64,000 nucleotides of DNA from Heterocephalus glaber (Eukaryota; Chordata; Mammalia; Rodentia; Bathyergidae): assembly GCF_000247695.1 (NCBI RefSeq), contig NW_004624747.1, positions 15,920,137-15,984,136 of the forward strand, in the 5' to 3' direction. The translations under genes and the position numbers were made by a program. Shown piece after piece: positions 11,651 to 23,099 of this stretch. Positions within the stretch are counted from its first letter, which is position 1; each line of letters begins with the position of its first letter. The notes under the pieces are model-generated. The model saw nothing but the letters and a program-made list of their open reading frames with translations. It searched no databases and was not told the DNA's origin.

Positions 11651-12334
11651 TTTCAGTGATCACAGCATGTCCAAGCCCTCTCCACCCAACTAGCCTTGGG
11701 TACATTTTCTCTAGAAGGATGAATCTGGCATGGAGGCATTAATATGCAGATGCACACACAAATATGGCCTCTGTACTGAGCCCAAGCCCTGTGCCCACAT
11801 TAACCCCATGCTGCTGAGTTCTATCTGGTAGCTAGGAAGCTGGATGTAGGAAGAGGAAGCCACTAGGCCAAGCCAAGGAGAAAACCCAGAGCTCATGCTG
11901 CTGGAGAGACTAGGAGCGGGATTTTATTCCGGTGAGTCCTTCCTGCCACCCACTGCAGGAGCAAGAGGACACTGATAGAGCTGGAAACCAATTCCAACTC
12001 CACCACATGCAAGCTGTGTGGGTGTAATTATTGTACTGCTGCTGCCTTCTTCCCAGCATTGTAAGTTCATATAAGCACTTAGAGTTGTACCCAGTACCTA
12101 CTAAGAGCTCTGCAGATGACAGTTGCTGGTGTAGGGACATAGCACAAGGCCACCCAGAGCTCCTGAGAGGAGTGTCCACCATGAATGACCTTTTGCACCC
12201 TAGACTTCCCCATCTCTGCTGACAGGTGACCCAGGACCCATCCCACCCCTGTGTCTCTCTCAAAGAATAGTAGATCCTGCCCAACACTACCTACTGGTTT
12301 CTTCCCACTCACTGCAGTCAGTGGGGCCAGATGT
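11651..12334. other. unique non-coding sequence
   Basis: No recognised gene or repeat. Several short frames, the longest 125 codons on the minus strand at 11910-12287, with no family-like sequence. Confidence 0.45.
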
Positions 12335-12515
12335 TTGAGTTGCCCCATTTCACAGAAGGGGAAATTGAGGTTCAAAGAAGTAGAATCTCCTTCAGCAACT
12401 GAATTCCAGCTGTGGGCTTTGTTCTTTTGACCAGCTGTGCAGCCTGGCCAGGCAGTGACATCAACTCTCAGAACCTCAGTTTCTTTAACTGTTAGATGGG
12501 GATCATAATTATACT
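12335..12515. mobile_element. two MIR fragments in opposite orientation
   Basis: 12335-12430 reads as reversed MIR ('ccccatttcacagaaggggaaattgagg'-type words). 12430-12515 reads as forward MIR ('aacctcagtttctttaactg', 'agatggggatcataatt'). Together they form an imperfect inverted pair. Confidence 0.6.
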
Positions 12516-12739
12516 TTAATTACGCTTTAGAAAGCTGGGATCCAGATGAAAACCAGATAAAACAGGCAGAATTCCTGGCAAAAATAGGAAACATTAGCTA
12601 TGCTTAGCACAGACCCGACATTCAGCTCTGGGATGGTGTGGAGGGAGGCATGAGGGTCAAGGCCAGACCAGAAACTTCCATCCTCCTCGTTCCCATTGCA
12701 AGCAGGAGAGAAGGGGCCGAGTCTTTCCTGGGGCCGGGG

Positions 12740-12880
12740 ATGGACTGATTGTCCCCTCTGACTCACCGTCCCCTGTGGCTGCAGGGCGACCATCAATCAG
12801 GTGCAGCAGGTGTTGGCCGAGTGAGTGGAGCCTCATGAGCCTCTGGAACCAAACAGCTCATTAACCTCCATGCACTGGCT
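12740..12880 (+). promoter_or_regulatory. candidate conserved element with exon-like borders
   Basis: A pyrimidine-rich acceptor-like tract ends in 'gtggctgcag' at 12784. It is followed by a short frame reading TINQVQQVLAE and then TGA, the TGA overlapping a GA|gtgagtgg donor motif. It could be a tiny exon or a terminal codon run. No family is recognised and it may be non-coding. Confidence 0.2.
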
Positions 12881-13089
12881 GCGGAGGGGGCTCCTGGGGG
12901 CCAAAGGAGCCACACACAAGGCCACCTGCCTGCCCAGGTGGGAGGCACAAGGCTTCCCAGTCCCCGTAACCCCTGGGCTCCTCATCTCTGCCCAGACCGA
13001 GATCCTCCCAAGCCCGCCCACACGTCCCACCTCCCAAGACCCAGTTCCCAGAAACAGCACATAACAAGTCGCAGCTCACGTCCTCCTCC

Positions 13090-13260
13090 CCTCAGTCCCA
13101 GGAGGCAAAAGCTCTCCTGACTCCACCATACAGACGAAGAACTTTCAGCTCGGAGAGGCTAAGTGACTGGCCCAGAGTCACAGGCAGCCAGTGTGGATCC
13201 AGGATCCAAACCCACACGTGACTCTGGAGTCCAGGCTCTGAACCGCCATGTTGGACAGCA
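13090..13260 (-). mobile_element. MIR SINE
   Basis: 'gagaggctaagtgactggcc' and 'cagagtcacaggcagcc' followed by 'ccaggctctgaaccgcc' match reversed MIR. Confidence 0.7.
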
Positions 13261-13294
13261 TCTGAGGATGACATTTTGCTGGGAAGTGATGCTT

Positions 13295-13470
13295 ATCAAG
13301 CAGGACAATGCTGCCCCCAGCCCTGGGGAACATCTGACAATGTCTAACTGGGTGACATTAATGGTATCTAGTGGTGAGAGGCACAATGGATTGACCCTCC
13401 CACATGAGATTATTCAGGCCAAAGCCTTCGCAATGTTAAGGTTAAGAAACCCTGTGATGAATGTTGCTGA
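13295..13470. mobile_element. ancient DNA-transposon MITE, copy B
   Basis: 'ccctggggaacatctgacaa', 'tggtatctagtggtgagagg' and terminal 'ggttaagaaaccctg' match the reverse of copy A at 7125. Confidence 0.7.
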
Positions 13471-13744
13471 GTACGGGGCTCGAAGGCGCCTGGAGCTGGT
13501 GGACACAGGCAGCAATCGGGGAGCTGTCCCGGAAGGACAACCAAGATTGGGAACCAGTTCACCACCGTCATTTCCCAGCTGTGAAGGTGTAGGAGCTGCT
13601 AAGGGGCAGACTCAAACTCAAGTCTCAGTTACCAAACATTATGACACTGGGTGGCAGGCTCAGTGCTGGGGTGCCACCAAGTCGTATGGGTAATAACCGT
13701 TCATTCACAAATCACCTGTTCACTCACAGCCAACCCAGGTAGGG

Positions 13745-13880
13745 GCAGCCTTCCCTTCCTGGAGCTGCAGAAGCTGAGGCCCAGAGACATGAGATGGGGC
13801 TCAAGGACACACAGCAGAAAGGGGCACGGCTGGGGTTTGAACTTGGGTCTCATGATCTGCGGTCACACCTTCAGAACAGC
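13745..13880 (-). mobile_element. MIR SINE
   Basis: 'agaagctgaggcccagagac', 'aaggacacacagcag' and 'ggtttgaacttgggtctc' are the reversed MIR core and tRNA-like end. Confidence 0.7.
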
Positions 13881-14004
13881 AAGCAAAAGGCACCAACACC
13901 CGGGTGTCTGCCTCCCACATGCAGCGTTGCCTGGGCCAGACAGAGCCTCTTCTGTGCCTCGGTAAGTAATGTAGGATTTCCGTTCTGGTCCATTTTTGTC
14001 CTAG

Positions 14005-14175
14005 CTGTGAACTCCTTAGCAGCTGTGTGACACTGGGTGAGTCATTTTGCTCTGTGGAGGCTCTATTGGTTCATCTATAAAATGGAGATCATCAAAGTAC
14101 CTATTTCATAAAAATGTGGATAGAATTCATGGAGCGTTGAGCACGGAATAAGCCCTCAGTGTGTATTTTAGTTCA
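14005..14175 (+). mobile_element. MIR SINE
   Basis: 'agcagctgtgtgacactggg', 'ggttcatctataaaatggag' and 'cacggaataagccctcagtg' give the MIR order core to tail. Confidence 0.75.
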
Positions 14176-14539
14176 GGGCCTTCTGGGAGAGAAAGGCTGG
14201 GATTGGATGGGAGATATTTGTGGAGAGCACTGAATGTCAGGTTAAGTCTGAGGCCTCAGCTTGAAAGGCAGTGGTAGCCCAGGGCCCAGGGTGAAGTGAC
14301 TGTCACTGAGGGGCATTTCCCTCCCTCCTGAGATGAGCCTCTTGGTCTGCTCTGGCCTTTGTGTGCATCCTTGACAGGGTCCAGGGGGCCCCAGCAGGGC
14401 CATGTCAAGTGCAACACGTACAGCCCAGGTAGTGACTCCAGCTCCAGATACGAAAGATGTCACCAACATGGTGACTGTTGCCCTCTTCCCAGAGTCCCTA
14501 AGTGGCCCCATCCTCAGCCCCTGCCTTACATGCTGGTTG

Positions 14540-14700
14540 CTGACATCCACGTGCACACACACTGCACACACGCGTGCACACAGGCACACCCGCTGTGGTC
14601 AATACATGCACACCCACGTCCCTGCTCACTTGTGTTCAGACCCTCCAGACTCATACCGCTCACCCTGCACACCCGCACACACTCCAACCCTGCCCCTTCC
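14540..14700. repeat. degenerate CA-rich low-complexity tract
   Basis: Alternating CA words ('cacacacactgcacacacgc', 'cccgcacacactcc') with many interruptions. It generates overlapping artefact ORFs on both strands. Confidence 0.7.
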
Positions 14701-15499
14701 TGTTCTCCCACCTCTGCCCACCCGCCTCTCACCAGGGCTGGGTCCCCGGAGGCCTGGATGCACACTGGTGTTCGTGTTTCCAAACCTCCCAGGGTAGCTG
14801 TTTGTCTCCATTGCTGATTTCTCTATCTTGGAATAAAAAATTAGATCTCTCAAAGGACTTAATGCTATTCTCATTACAGCAGGGAACAGCAAACTGTAGA
14901 CCCCGAGCCCCACCAGATCTGCTGCCTGTTAGATAAGAATAATTCTTCTGTTTTTGAATGGTGGCAGTGTAGGGATAGGTAGGGAGGAAGAGGCAGCCTA
15001 GGGCATGAGCTGGGTGGCCAGTGTGATACAGGTAACCTCATGCCGTGATGTACCGGAAGGGGCTGCCCTTTGTGGAACCTTTGCATACTTTTTGCCATGT
15101 TCCCATAGCTCCTGTGAACCTTGGCTCACCCCAGAACAAAGGCCAAGACACTGATTGTACCAATCAGAGAAATAGTTATGGTTAGAAAATCAGTTTACCC
15201 CTATAAGTATGGGCAAGACAAAGATGCCACGTTGAGAACCTCAGCCTGAGCTTCTCCCTGCCAGACAGCTCGCTTGCTTAAGGACGCTTACAAAGAAGCA
15301 GACTCTGAAATGGGCTTGTACTTTTTTTTAATATTTAAAAATCAAACCTCACTCGTCTTTTGCCCTCTGAGACCCTTGTAATTTACATAGAAGGTCGTGG
15401 CCTTCATCTTCTTGGCTCTGGATGTTTTGTGTCGCCCCTTTGTGAGAAGGAAGGACATGAAAACCTGACCTGTTGCACATAAGTGATGAGCAGAGCTCT
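14701..15499. other. unique non-coding sequence
   Basis: No gene or confident repeat. AT-rich segment 15310-15350. No ORF above about 95 codons. Confidence 0.45.
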
Positions 15500-15840
15500 G
15501 CACTAGAGACTGGGTCGTTCAGGTTTGTTGGTCTGCAAATGACAAAAACAATTCAAAATGAGCTTTCAGAAAAAGAAGAGGAGCTGGCAGGGAGGAAAGG
15601 GGTAAATTTATTAGAATAATGAGCATCTGGAGAACTCCAAAAGATCTGAGGAATACATGGGAAAATCAGAGTCTGGCTCCTGGATGGGCTCCTACAATGA
15701 CCCAATCCTTCCCTGAAAATCCCAATTGACTAGTCCAAATTCCCTGGAAAAGAGATGTGATTGGCTCAGCCTAAGTGTCTTCCCTTTGACCCATCAGCTG
15801 TGACGGGTGGGCAGAACTGTGCTGTTGCTGAGTAAAAACA
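15500..15840. mobile_element. probable ancient interspersed repeat, family unassigned
   Basis: 'ggtctgcaaatgacaaaaac', 'ggggtaaatttattagaat' and 'agagatgtgattggctcagc' resemble an old MER-class repeat that carries 'gaatttattggctcatg' and 'attggctcag' words. I cannot name it securely. Confidence 0.3.
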
Positions 15841-16051
15841 GCTGGTACTAAGGACACAGCCCTCAGGGGGAGCAAGGATGGATGGACAGCCAGGCTAGGA
15901 AAGCAAAAGGGGAACCCTTACACTTGGGGAAAGACCTCAAACCTCACCTAATGAGGCTGGCGTCCTGGCACCCTCCCATTGGGAAGAGACCAATTGCTGA
16001 CCAGTGTGTTTGATACAGGAGTTGGCAAACAGCTATAGTCTCATTAGTTAG

Positions 16052-16240
16052 GTTTTGTTTGCAGAACTGGGTTGAACCCGGGGCCTTTACATTAAGCTAC
16101 TTTCCCAGCCCTTTATTTTTTTATTTTGATACATGGTCTCGCTAAATCGTTAAGTTGCCAGACTGGGCTTGAACTTGGATCTTCCTGCCCCAGCTTCTCA
16201 GAGCGTTAGGATTACAAGTGTGTGCCACTAAGACTGGCTC
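16052..16240 (-). mobile_element. B1-ID dimeric SINE
   Basis: Reversed ID half ('actgggttgaacccggggcc'), T-rich linker, reversed B1 half ('gttgccagactgggcttgaa', 'gtgtgtgccactaagactgg'). More diverged than the other copies. Confidence 0.8.
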
Positions 16241-16409
16241 CATGAGGAAAGTTTCTGAAACTATTCATGGCCTAGCTTCTTCATCATTGTCAAATTGGGA
16301 TGTGACATGATCTCGTATAACATGTCAAGATTAATGCTAAGTTATTAACAAGACAGAAAACTATAAAAGGCATGCCACGCGGGACCAATGTCACCCAGTA
16401 GAGAAAAGA

Positions 16410-16512
16410 GCAAAGGCTTCAAAATCAGCCAGACTTGTACTGAGGTTGCTATGAGGACTAATTTGTATATAGTGCCACACACATAGTAAGTGCTCAATAA
16501 ATGGTAGCTAAA
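16410..16512 (+). mobile_element. MIR SINE 3' half
   Basis: 'atgaggactaatttgtatat' then 'acacatagtaagtgctcaat' is the MIR tail. Confidence 0.65.
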
Positions 16513-16739
16513 GCTAGCAGTTGTAGGATAGGCCACCCAGGCAAAGGTCAAGCTATTGCAGGGTAGGAGCATACCTCCGTCTCCATTCTTCACATTTTAA
16601 ACAATTCTGCAGCTTTGAAAGATTCCACCACCACCACTTGAGCCCACCCACATTTCCCATCAGCCAGTTTTCCGAAACAAGACCAACCACATTACATCTG
16701 TCCTCTAATTTCATTCGCTGCTCTGAAGCAAGGTCTATT

Positions 16740-16890
16740 GGCCCTGTCATTCAGGTGAAGTACCTGCAGCTCGGACAGGTTAAGTGGCTCACCCAGAGTC
16801 ACAATAATCAGTGCAAAGGCAGGGATCCAAACCCAAACCATTTGAACCCAGGGCCCAGGCTCCAGAATGCTATGCCAGATGGCCTCCTGG
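16740..16890 (-). mobile_element. MIR SINE
   Basis: 'cggacaggttaagtggctca', 'cccagagtcacaataatcag' and the tRNA-like 'tgaacccagggcccaggctc' identify reversed MIR. Confidence 0.7.
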
Positions 16891-17429
16891 GAAGACCAGT
16901 GGCAGGGTATCACTGGTGTTACTTAGTGAGCTGCGAGAATCCAGCCTTCTGTCTTCATTCCCTTGTCAACGAGAGTTTTCCGGATAAGCAGGTCTCAGTT
17001 CGGAAGCCAAGGACCCGGTATGACCATAGAACCCTTGAAATGTGGCTAGTCTTGACCGAGATGTACATATAAAACACTGAGTTTCAAAGAGGTACAAAAA
17101 TCAAACTGTAAAATACCTTACTGATAATATTTCAAACTGACTATGTGTTCACCTGTTAGTTTTAAACAACATTGGGTTAAAGTACATGACCCTAATTAAT
17201 TTCACCTGTTTCTTTTTCCCTTCTTAATGTGACCACAGGGGCGTTTACCACGATGTCTGTAGCCTTGCAGTGTGATTCTGTTGATTGGCACTACTCTTGA
17301 GGGAAGGCCTGCTGTGCGCAAGAGGCCTCAGGTTCCAAGCAAAAGAGAATTTAGGGAGGGAGACTGGCTGCCTGGGCTTGGTCTGTCCGTCTCTGCGGCT
17401 GGTCACAGCTGAGTGCCCAGGCCCTGCCC

Positions 17430-17625
17430 TCTGCCCACGGTGCCCCCAGCTGTGTGTCAAGGGGCCAGGCTCAAAGATCAGGGTCCCTGAGCAAGTGACA
17501 GATCCTGTTTCCTCCTCCATAGCATGGAAATAACAGTTATCCCTGGCTCCTGGAGTTCTTTTCAAGAGTAAAGTAGATGAATCAATGAATGCTAACTGCC
17601 TGCACGGTAGTTGGTGTTTAATATG
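17430..17625 (+). mobile_element. MIR SINE, diverged
   Basis: 'ctgagcaagtgacagatcct', 'tttcctcctccatagcatgg' and 'gcctgcacggtagttggtgt' retain the MIR order. Confidence 0.55.
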
Positions 17626-17639
17626 TGACTGTGCTACAC

Positions 17640-17834
17640 AACCAGGGACAGTGTTGCTCCCCCAGGGCATTTGGCAGTCTGGGGACACTTGAGAATGTCA
17701 TAACTGGCCAGGGGTGCCACTGTATCTGTGGGTGGAAGCCATGGCCGCTCTGCACTCTGCAGGGCAAGGACAGTCCCCCGCAACAGAAGTGTCCAGTGGT
17801 GTCCTGATGTATGGTAGTGATTGTCACTGTTATT
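17640..17834. mobile_element. ancient DNA-transposon MITE, copy C
   Basis: 'cccccagggcatttggcagt' and 'ggacagtcccccgcaacaga' match the reverse of copy A. Confidence 0.65.
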
Positions 17835-17869
17835 ACTATGATCAACACCTGTGACAATGACCTAGTTAA

Positions 17870-18000
17870 GGGAACAACCATGAGAATCAACTTCAGGAAG
17901 ACAGGGATTTTTATCAGTCTTGACCACTCTGTATCCCTGGTACCTAAAAGGCACATGGCATGTAATAGGTGCTCAATAAATATTTATTGACCAGAGAGTG
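17870..18000 (+). mobile_element. L2 LINE 3' tail
   Basis: 'aaggcacatggcatgtaata' followed by 'ggtgctcaataaatatttat' is a near-consensus L2 end. Confidence 0.75.
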
Positions 18001-18084
18001 AGTGCATATAATGGCAAGAGTAGCTGGGATGCGGAATTCCCCAGTGCTCTAAGTGAGGACCTTGGAGGTCATTGTTCCAGTCTG

Positions 18085-18365
18085 TGTGTTTATTAATACA
18101 AGAACACTCGCTGAACGCTAAGTGTCGGGCACTGGGGCTACAGCATGTGGCCGGAAGCAGAAGGGAGAGTGCAGGCCTGTGAGTAAACTGGGTGAGTGAG
18201 CAGGCAAATCCAACACATGAGGTGTGTCTTGGGGTCTGGTGAACCTGGCTCAGGGACAGAGGGATGGGGCAGGGAGCTCAGGGAAAGCACTTTCCTGGGT
18301 GGCAGACAGGAAATGCTTCCCAGGGAAGCTTTTTTAAAATTAGACCTGGAGAAGGAGTAGAAACC
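18085..18365 (-). mobile_element. L2 LINE fragment
   Basis: 'cgctgaacgctaagtgtcgg' with 'gcactggggctacagcatg' and distal 'agacctggagaagg' follow reversed L2. Confidence 0.5.
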
Positions 18366-18608
18366 AATTCACTTAACTGAACTCTCTCCTAATTTCTAGA
18401 ATTCTTAGACTGACGCGCACCTCATTCCCTCCCAAGGCAGCCAGCTCTGGGATTCTTATTGGAATATTCTAGCACACTCGCCATTGAGCCCACACTTCCC
18501 GAGGCTGGGGTGCAGTCACCTGAGCTCAGAACCCCTCCCTTGGCATCCTGAAGCCCCGGGCCATGCCCCAGGCTCCTGCCCCAGGCCTGGCTCAGGAGGA
18601 CCTACGGC

Positions 18609-18622
18609 GGGGGGGGGGGGGG
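18609..18622 (+). repeat. G14 homopolymer
   Basis: Fourteen consecutive G after 'cctacggc'. A G-quadruplex-prone site and also prone to sequencing error. Confidence 0.9.
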
Positions 18623-18989
18623 CAGGCAGCTGCTGCCTCAGCTTGACAAGTCAGGCTGGCTGAGTCACAGCTCAGCTTCCCACATGGGGACTGGGTCTGC
18701 ACCTGGGGGATGAGCCACCTGCCAGGGAGACCACAAGTCAGACCCAAAGGAGCCCCTGAGCCTCACGGAGGATTAGGCCTCAGAACATTCAGGAATCCCA
18801 CACTGCTCCTGGGAGCTACCCCAAGGTGCAGGCCACAGCTCACAGGCGCGTTACTCTAGCAGCGAACCCGCACAGTGGGCTGTCCCGCCTGAGAATGGTG
18901 ACACAGCCCCTGTCTGTTGCTCTGTGTCAGCGCAGCTGATTACGAAAACATGTCAGCCCCAAGTGGCCGCCAGCCTTGCCTGCACTGTT

Positions 18990-19195
18990 CGCAGCTGTAG
19001 CCCCAGTGAGTTCATAGTAGGTGCTCAATGCATTCTTTTGACTAATGCTACTTCTATTTGTCAAGCACAGAGTACTTGTGTGGTTTTTAAATTGTTCTGT
19101 CTCCAGCACAAGGGCACGACCGAGTCTATTTTGTTCACTGTTCTGTCCCCAGCACAGGGTCCCACACGTAGCAGGTGCTCAGCAAATGCTGCCTG
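18990..19195 (+). mobile_element. two consecutive L2 3' tails
   Basis: 'catagtaggtgctcaatgca' at about 19013 and, after 'ttgttcactgttctgtcccc', 'acgtagcaggtgctcagcaa' at about 19167. Two L2 ends lie in the same orientation within 200 bp. Confidence 0.65.
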
Positions 19196-19489
19196 CAGGG
19201 GGCAGGTGCTGGGCGTCTCCTCCTCTATCCTCTCTGGATCCTGGCAGGGAGGCCATGTTCTCCAGCAGGTGTTAGAGATAAGAAATCAAGAGCCAGCTGG
19301 TGCTGTGACTTCTGAAGGTCTTGCGGGCAGTGAGTGGGATTTGAAGCGGGGCTGCTCGCTTATACAACTTACTTTCCTCTCAACTGCTAAACCCTACTCT
19401 CCAGCAGGGAGGACAACAAGCAGGGTTGGGGTCACCGTGATGGAGTCCTGGACACACAGCCTTTTCCACACTCCAGCTTGTTTTTGTTC

Positions 19490-19590
19490 AGCACAGCTAC
19501 AGCAAAGCCCAGAGAGGTAGACAAACTTACTCAAGGTCACACAGCCAGCTCGGCACAGGTCTCCTGACTCCACCTCCAGTGCTCCTTCTC
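19490..19590 (-). mobile_element. MIR SINE fragment
   Basis: 'cccagagaggtagacaaact' then 'aaggtcacacagccagctcg'. Confidence 0.65.
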
Positions 19591-19699
19591 CTAGACTGCA
19601 AGCTGCAGCTCAAAATTGGCACCCTAACAGAGGCAGGGACACATGTACGTCGGGAGAGGTAGCCTCTGTTCCAGTGGGAGACTCTACTCTCCATGGTAA

Positions 19700-20060
19700 T
19701 CTGGCCCAATACACTATTGGCAAATCCTAATTCTACACTTGACTGTGTGATTTGACCTCTGGCTTCCTCCCTCTGTGCCTCGATTTTCTTATCTAAAACT
19801 GGACGTGTCGGTGTCTACTTTGCAGGTGCTGGTGCAAATCACTGACTTGGTGCCAGACTGAGCTGTGTGTGTGTGTGTGTGTCCTGGCTCTCTTGCTGTG
19901 TGACGTTAGGGAAGAAACTTACTTCTCTGAGCCTCCGTTTCTTCATCTGCATTGAGGAGTTAATAAATGCTCATCTTGTGGAGCACATGAGATTTTGGGG
20001 GGGACAATGTGGGCACCATGCAGGGCCTGGTACATAGTAAGTGCTCAGTAAAAGGTAGTT
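19700..20060 (+). mobile_element. two MIR SINEs in tandem, separated by a GT microsatellite
   Basis: The first (about 19700-19855) has 'ctctgtgcctcgattttctt'. The second (about 19885-20060) has 'ttgctgtgtgacgttaggga', 'gcctccgtttcttcatctgc' and 'acatagtaagtgctcagtaa'. A short (GT)9-like run lies at 19864-19882 between them. Confidence 0.75.
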
Positions 20061-20269
20061 CGTGGGGCCATGTGACACCATGGTGAGTGCCCCACTCAGG
20101 ATCCTGCAGGGATGACCTGGACCCCGCAGCTAGACTATGCTCACTCCAGGCTGCCCCAGCCAGCTGGGGAAATCTGAGCCACCTCGTCCCAAGCAGACAC
20201 TGCCTCTGCTACTGCCATCGGCTCTGGAATGAAAGAAAGGTCAGAGCCTAGGGAGGCAGGGCCTGTGGG

Positions 20270-20495
20270 ATGGAGGAGGGAGGGAGGGAGGGCTGCTGGA
20301 GGGGCTGCGTGACCGCCCCGGCCTCCCCCAGGGAGCCTGGGCCTCGCCCGCCTCGGCCCCCCGCCCGGCCTTGTCCTGCTAGCCTGCCAGGCCGCCTCCC
20401 AGCCTGCCCCTGGGGAGGGGCCACCTGGTGTCAATTAAGCCCAGCCACTCTGCACACCACGCCAGGCAGCTGATTAGTGCCGCTGCCCTCTCCAG
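20270..20495. promoter_or_regulatory. GC-rich, moderately CpG-rich block
   Basis: Includes a GGGA/GGAG repeat at 20275-20292, several CpGs through 20310-20400, and homeodomain-like 'gtcaattaag' (about 20430) and 'ctgattagtg' (about 20471). The setting fits a weak promoter or enhancer next to the candidate 5' exon at 20496. Motif-level evidence only. Confidence 0.25.
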
Positions 20496-20557
20496 ATGGG
20501 GAGCACCGGCTGAGAGGGGTGACGCCACCATGCCAGGGTGAGCCCTCGCCGGAGCTG
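20496..20557 (+). other. candidate 5' exon with Kozak start
   Basis: Preceded by an acceptor-like 'cgctgccctctccag' and containing GCCACCATG (ATG at 20530-20532). Two donors are available: AGG|gtgagc (exon end 20537) and CTG|gtgagt (exon end 20557). Read unspliced, the ATG frame stops after three codons (M-P-G). A coding use therefore needs the first donor, which cuts before the stop; the second would make it a short upstream ORF. An earlier mini-ORF ATG lies at 20496. No partner exon is identified. Confidence 0.22.
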
Positions 20558-21839
20558 GTGAGTACCCGGCAGGGGGCCCCGTGCCCCCAGCAAGAGGCTG
20601 GGCATCCAGGGGAGGGGGCTCCTGGTGCAGCTCCTTCTCCTGGGGCGTCTCAGGCCCCAGCATCCCTGACCCCCTTCACATTGGCCTAACCTGAAGGGAA
20701 CCCAAAGGGACCACACGTGGGCCAGTGTCCTTCCCCTCGGGTCACAAAGCTGCAGAGGTCTCCCCCACACGGCGTCTGCAGGGGACACCAGGGTGAAAGA
20801 GGGACTGGCCTGCAGGGGCAGAGGCTTTGGGCCCTGACTCCCCCTCGCCTGCCCAGGGCAGCCGAGTCTCTGTGCCAGCCTGTGTGGCCATCTGAGGACA
20901 CACGTGTCCCTCCAGCCTGCCAGCCCCAGAGCTCATGTTGTGGGGTGGCCCCGCTGGTGGCACAAGACCCCTGTGGGAAGCACCGAGGAGAGGCTGCAGC
21001 GTGGGAGGCCGCCACCGCTCAAGGGGAGGCCACCAGCTTCGGAGAGCCATGTGTCCTGGGGCATGATGGGACCAAGTCAGGGCCTGGCCTGGGATCCGGG
21101 GCTGCTTCCAGGCCCACTGGTTTGGCAGCAGGCAGGGCGGGCTCTGGCCTGCCTCCTGGCTCCCAGTGGGGAGTCCGTCCTAGGAGGGACAAAAGAGGGG
21201 CCACGGACTGCCTGCCCATGGGACAGACTTGGGGATGGGGAGGGGCTGCCATGGAGAGGGACAGCTCCAAGCAGCGAAGTAACACATGATGGGTCCTTGG
21301 GCCCGTGCTGGCTGTGAACTCAGAGCCTCGCTCCTGGCTGGAGAGGTTGGCTCATGCACGGAAGTGTGCCCGTACCACCTGAGGGTCTGTGGCCATCACC
21401 TATTGGCGGTAGAGCGTGGCATGCCGGGACAGTTGGAGCCTTGCTGTGTGTATGTACGCGCCATGGGCTGCCTGCAGTGTGTGCCCACCTGTGTGGTTGC
21501 ACTTGGTGCCAATGCCGAGTGGACAACTGCTCCTTGGCAGAGACCTGGGTCACTGCAGAGTGCTCTTTCCAGCTTGGCCTATCAGGTGAGTGTGTCCCGA
21601 TGCAGGCCCCACCAGCTCCCACAGTGCCACTCCCTGGTGGAGCCTGAGCTGGCTGGTAGCGGACTTGAGGGCTCAGTCCCTGGACTGAGTCTGAGGGGAG
21701 GGCGCGAGGAGGGGCTACCCACAACTGAAGCCCAACTGCTTTGTCGGAAGTACTGGATCTCGTTTGTTTCATCCATAAGTATTCACCAAAGTTTCCTCCT
21801 CCCTAGTGCCTGGGCCCAATTCCGGGGACTCTAGTGACC
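20558..21839. other. unique GC-rich sequence
   Basis: No recognised repeat or gene. Long overlapping frames on both strands (for example 190 codons at 20717-21289 +, 150 codons at 21320-21772 -) fit stop depletion in GC-rich DNA. None has domain-like content. Confidence 0.45.
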
Positions 21840-22035
21840 CTAGAATTCATTCATTCACCAAACAGTATGCATCAGGAAACACTCACACTACTAGATCATG
21901 TACTGGAATTAGGTAGTCAATGTCAAATTTTATTCACTCCTGTATTCCTTCATTTACTCCGTGGTTTTTATTGAGCATCTACTACCAGCCAAGCTCTGAG
22001 CCAGCTGCTACAGACGTATCTGTGACCCTCATACA
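21840..22035 (-). mobile_element. L2 LINE fragment
   Basis: 'gaattcattcattcaccaaa', 'tttattgagcatctactacc' and 'agccaagctctgagcc' follow the reversed L2 end. Confidence 0.65.
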
Positions 22036-22389
22036 AGAAACCATTGTTCCTTTGGTGTTCCCCACTGTTGTGCACACTAGGCATGGTTCTGCAAGAAGCC
22101 AATGCTTAAGAAACAGAGGCACATTGGCATTCTCTTCTTGGGTCCCTTTGCAGGAAGGGATGGGGACCACACTTAACAATACCACTCAGAATGTCCCCAG
22201 TGTCCACCTAGAGTTAGTGGCCTTTGCTACAGCCTGGTGTTTGTGGTCATCATATTCCTCCTTAGGCCTCTGGGGTGTATCCCCACCAGGACAAGGAATG
22301 TCACCTATATCCATGGTATAACTTCCTTTTTCCAAAGGGAAGTGCTAGCATTTTGATAATTAATCACTAATCGTGCCCAAGGCACTCAC

Positions 22390-22615
22390 TTGGATAATTA
22401 ATAAATACCAGAAGGTACCATTTAGGATTTACCATGAGCCAGGCACATGCTAAGCACGTGAGATGATTCACCTGATGGAGCCTCGCCTGGCCCTCAGGTG
22501 GTAGCCCTAGGCTACTCCCACTTTACAGCTACAGAAACTGAGCTAAAGGGCTAATTACTTAACTCCTCACAGCCTTTGTGACTCCAAAGCCCATGCTTTT
22601 AACCTTGGCCCCTGA
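22390..22615 (-). mobile_element. MIR SINE, near full length
   Basis: 'tttaggatttaccatgagcc', 'aggcacatgctaagcacgtg', 'cccactttacagctacagaa' and 'actgagctaaagggctaatt' run through the reversed MIR. Confidence 0.75.
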
Positions 22616-23099
22616 AGCTTAGGAGCTCCAGCCTGGAGGATACATCAGAAGTTTTCTACACACAGGATTTGGACAGGCGACATGAGGGAGGGTGTGTGCC
22701 CCGTGTCACCGGCCTGGGTGATGATGATAGGAAACCCAACACAGAGTGCTTCTCCATCTTTGCAGACACACAGCACTTTGGTACAAATGAGATTTTAGGA
22801 AGATGAATCAAAGCAGAAATGTGCTGGGTGAGCCAGGTGAACCCCCTCAGCTCAGGTTCCATGTGATCCCTTGCTCTTCGAAGATCCTGAGGTCCTCTGG
22901 TGACCCCCTGAGTGTCTGGGAAGCTGACAAAACACTTTGGTATGAAGTAAAACCCAGCTAGGGGGAATATGGCGGATGAGGATACCTCATAGGTAATGAC
23001 GGAAATGGCCTTGACGGTTTAGAGCAGGCCTGAATAAAAACCGAGAAAGGCAGACACCCAGGTAAAGGGAAGATGAAGTGTGCATTTAGACATCCACAC
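22616..23099. other. unique non-coding sequence
   Basis: Nothing recognised; ORFs under 70 codons. Confidence 0.45.

Noticed and set aside
18924..19520. 198-codon + frame
   Set aside because: It crosses two L2 tails and ends in a MIR, so it cannot be a native coding exon.
20717..21289. 190-codon + frame in GC-rich DNA
   Set aside because: Several frames on both strands are open; no domain or splice context.
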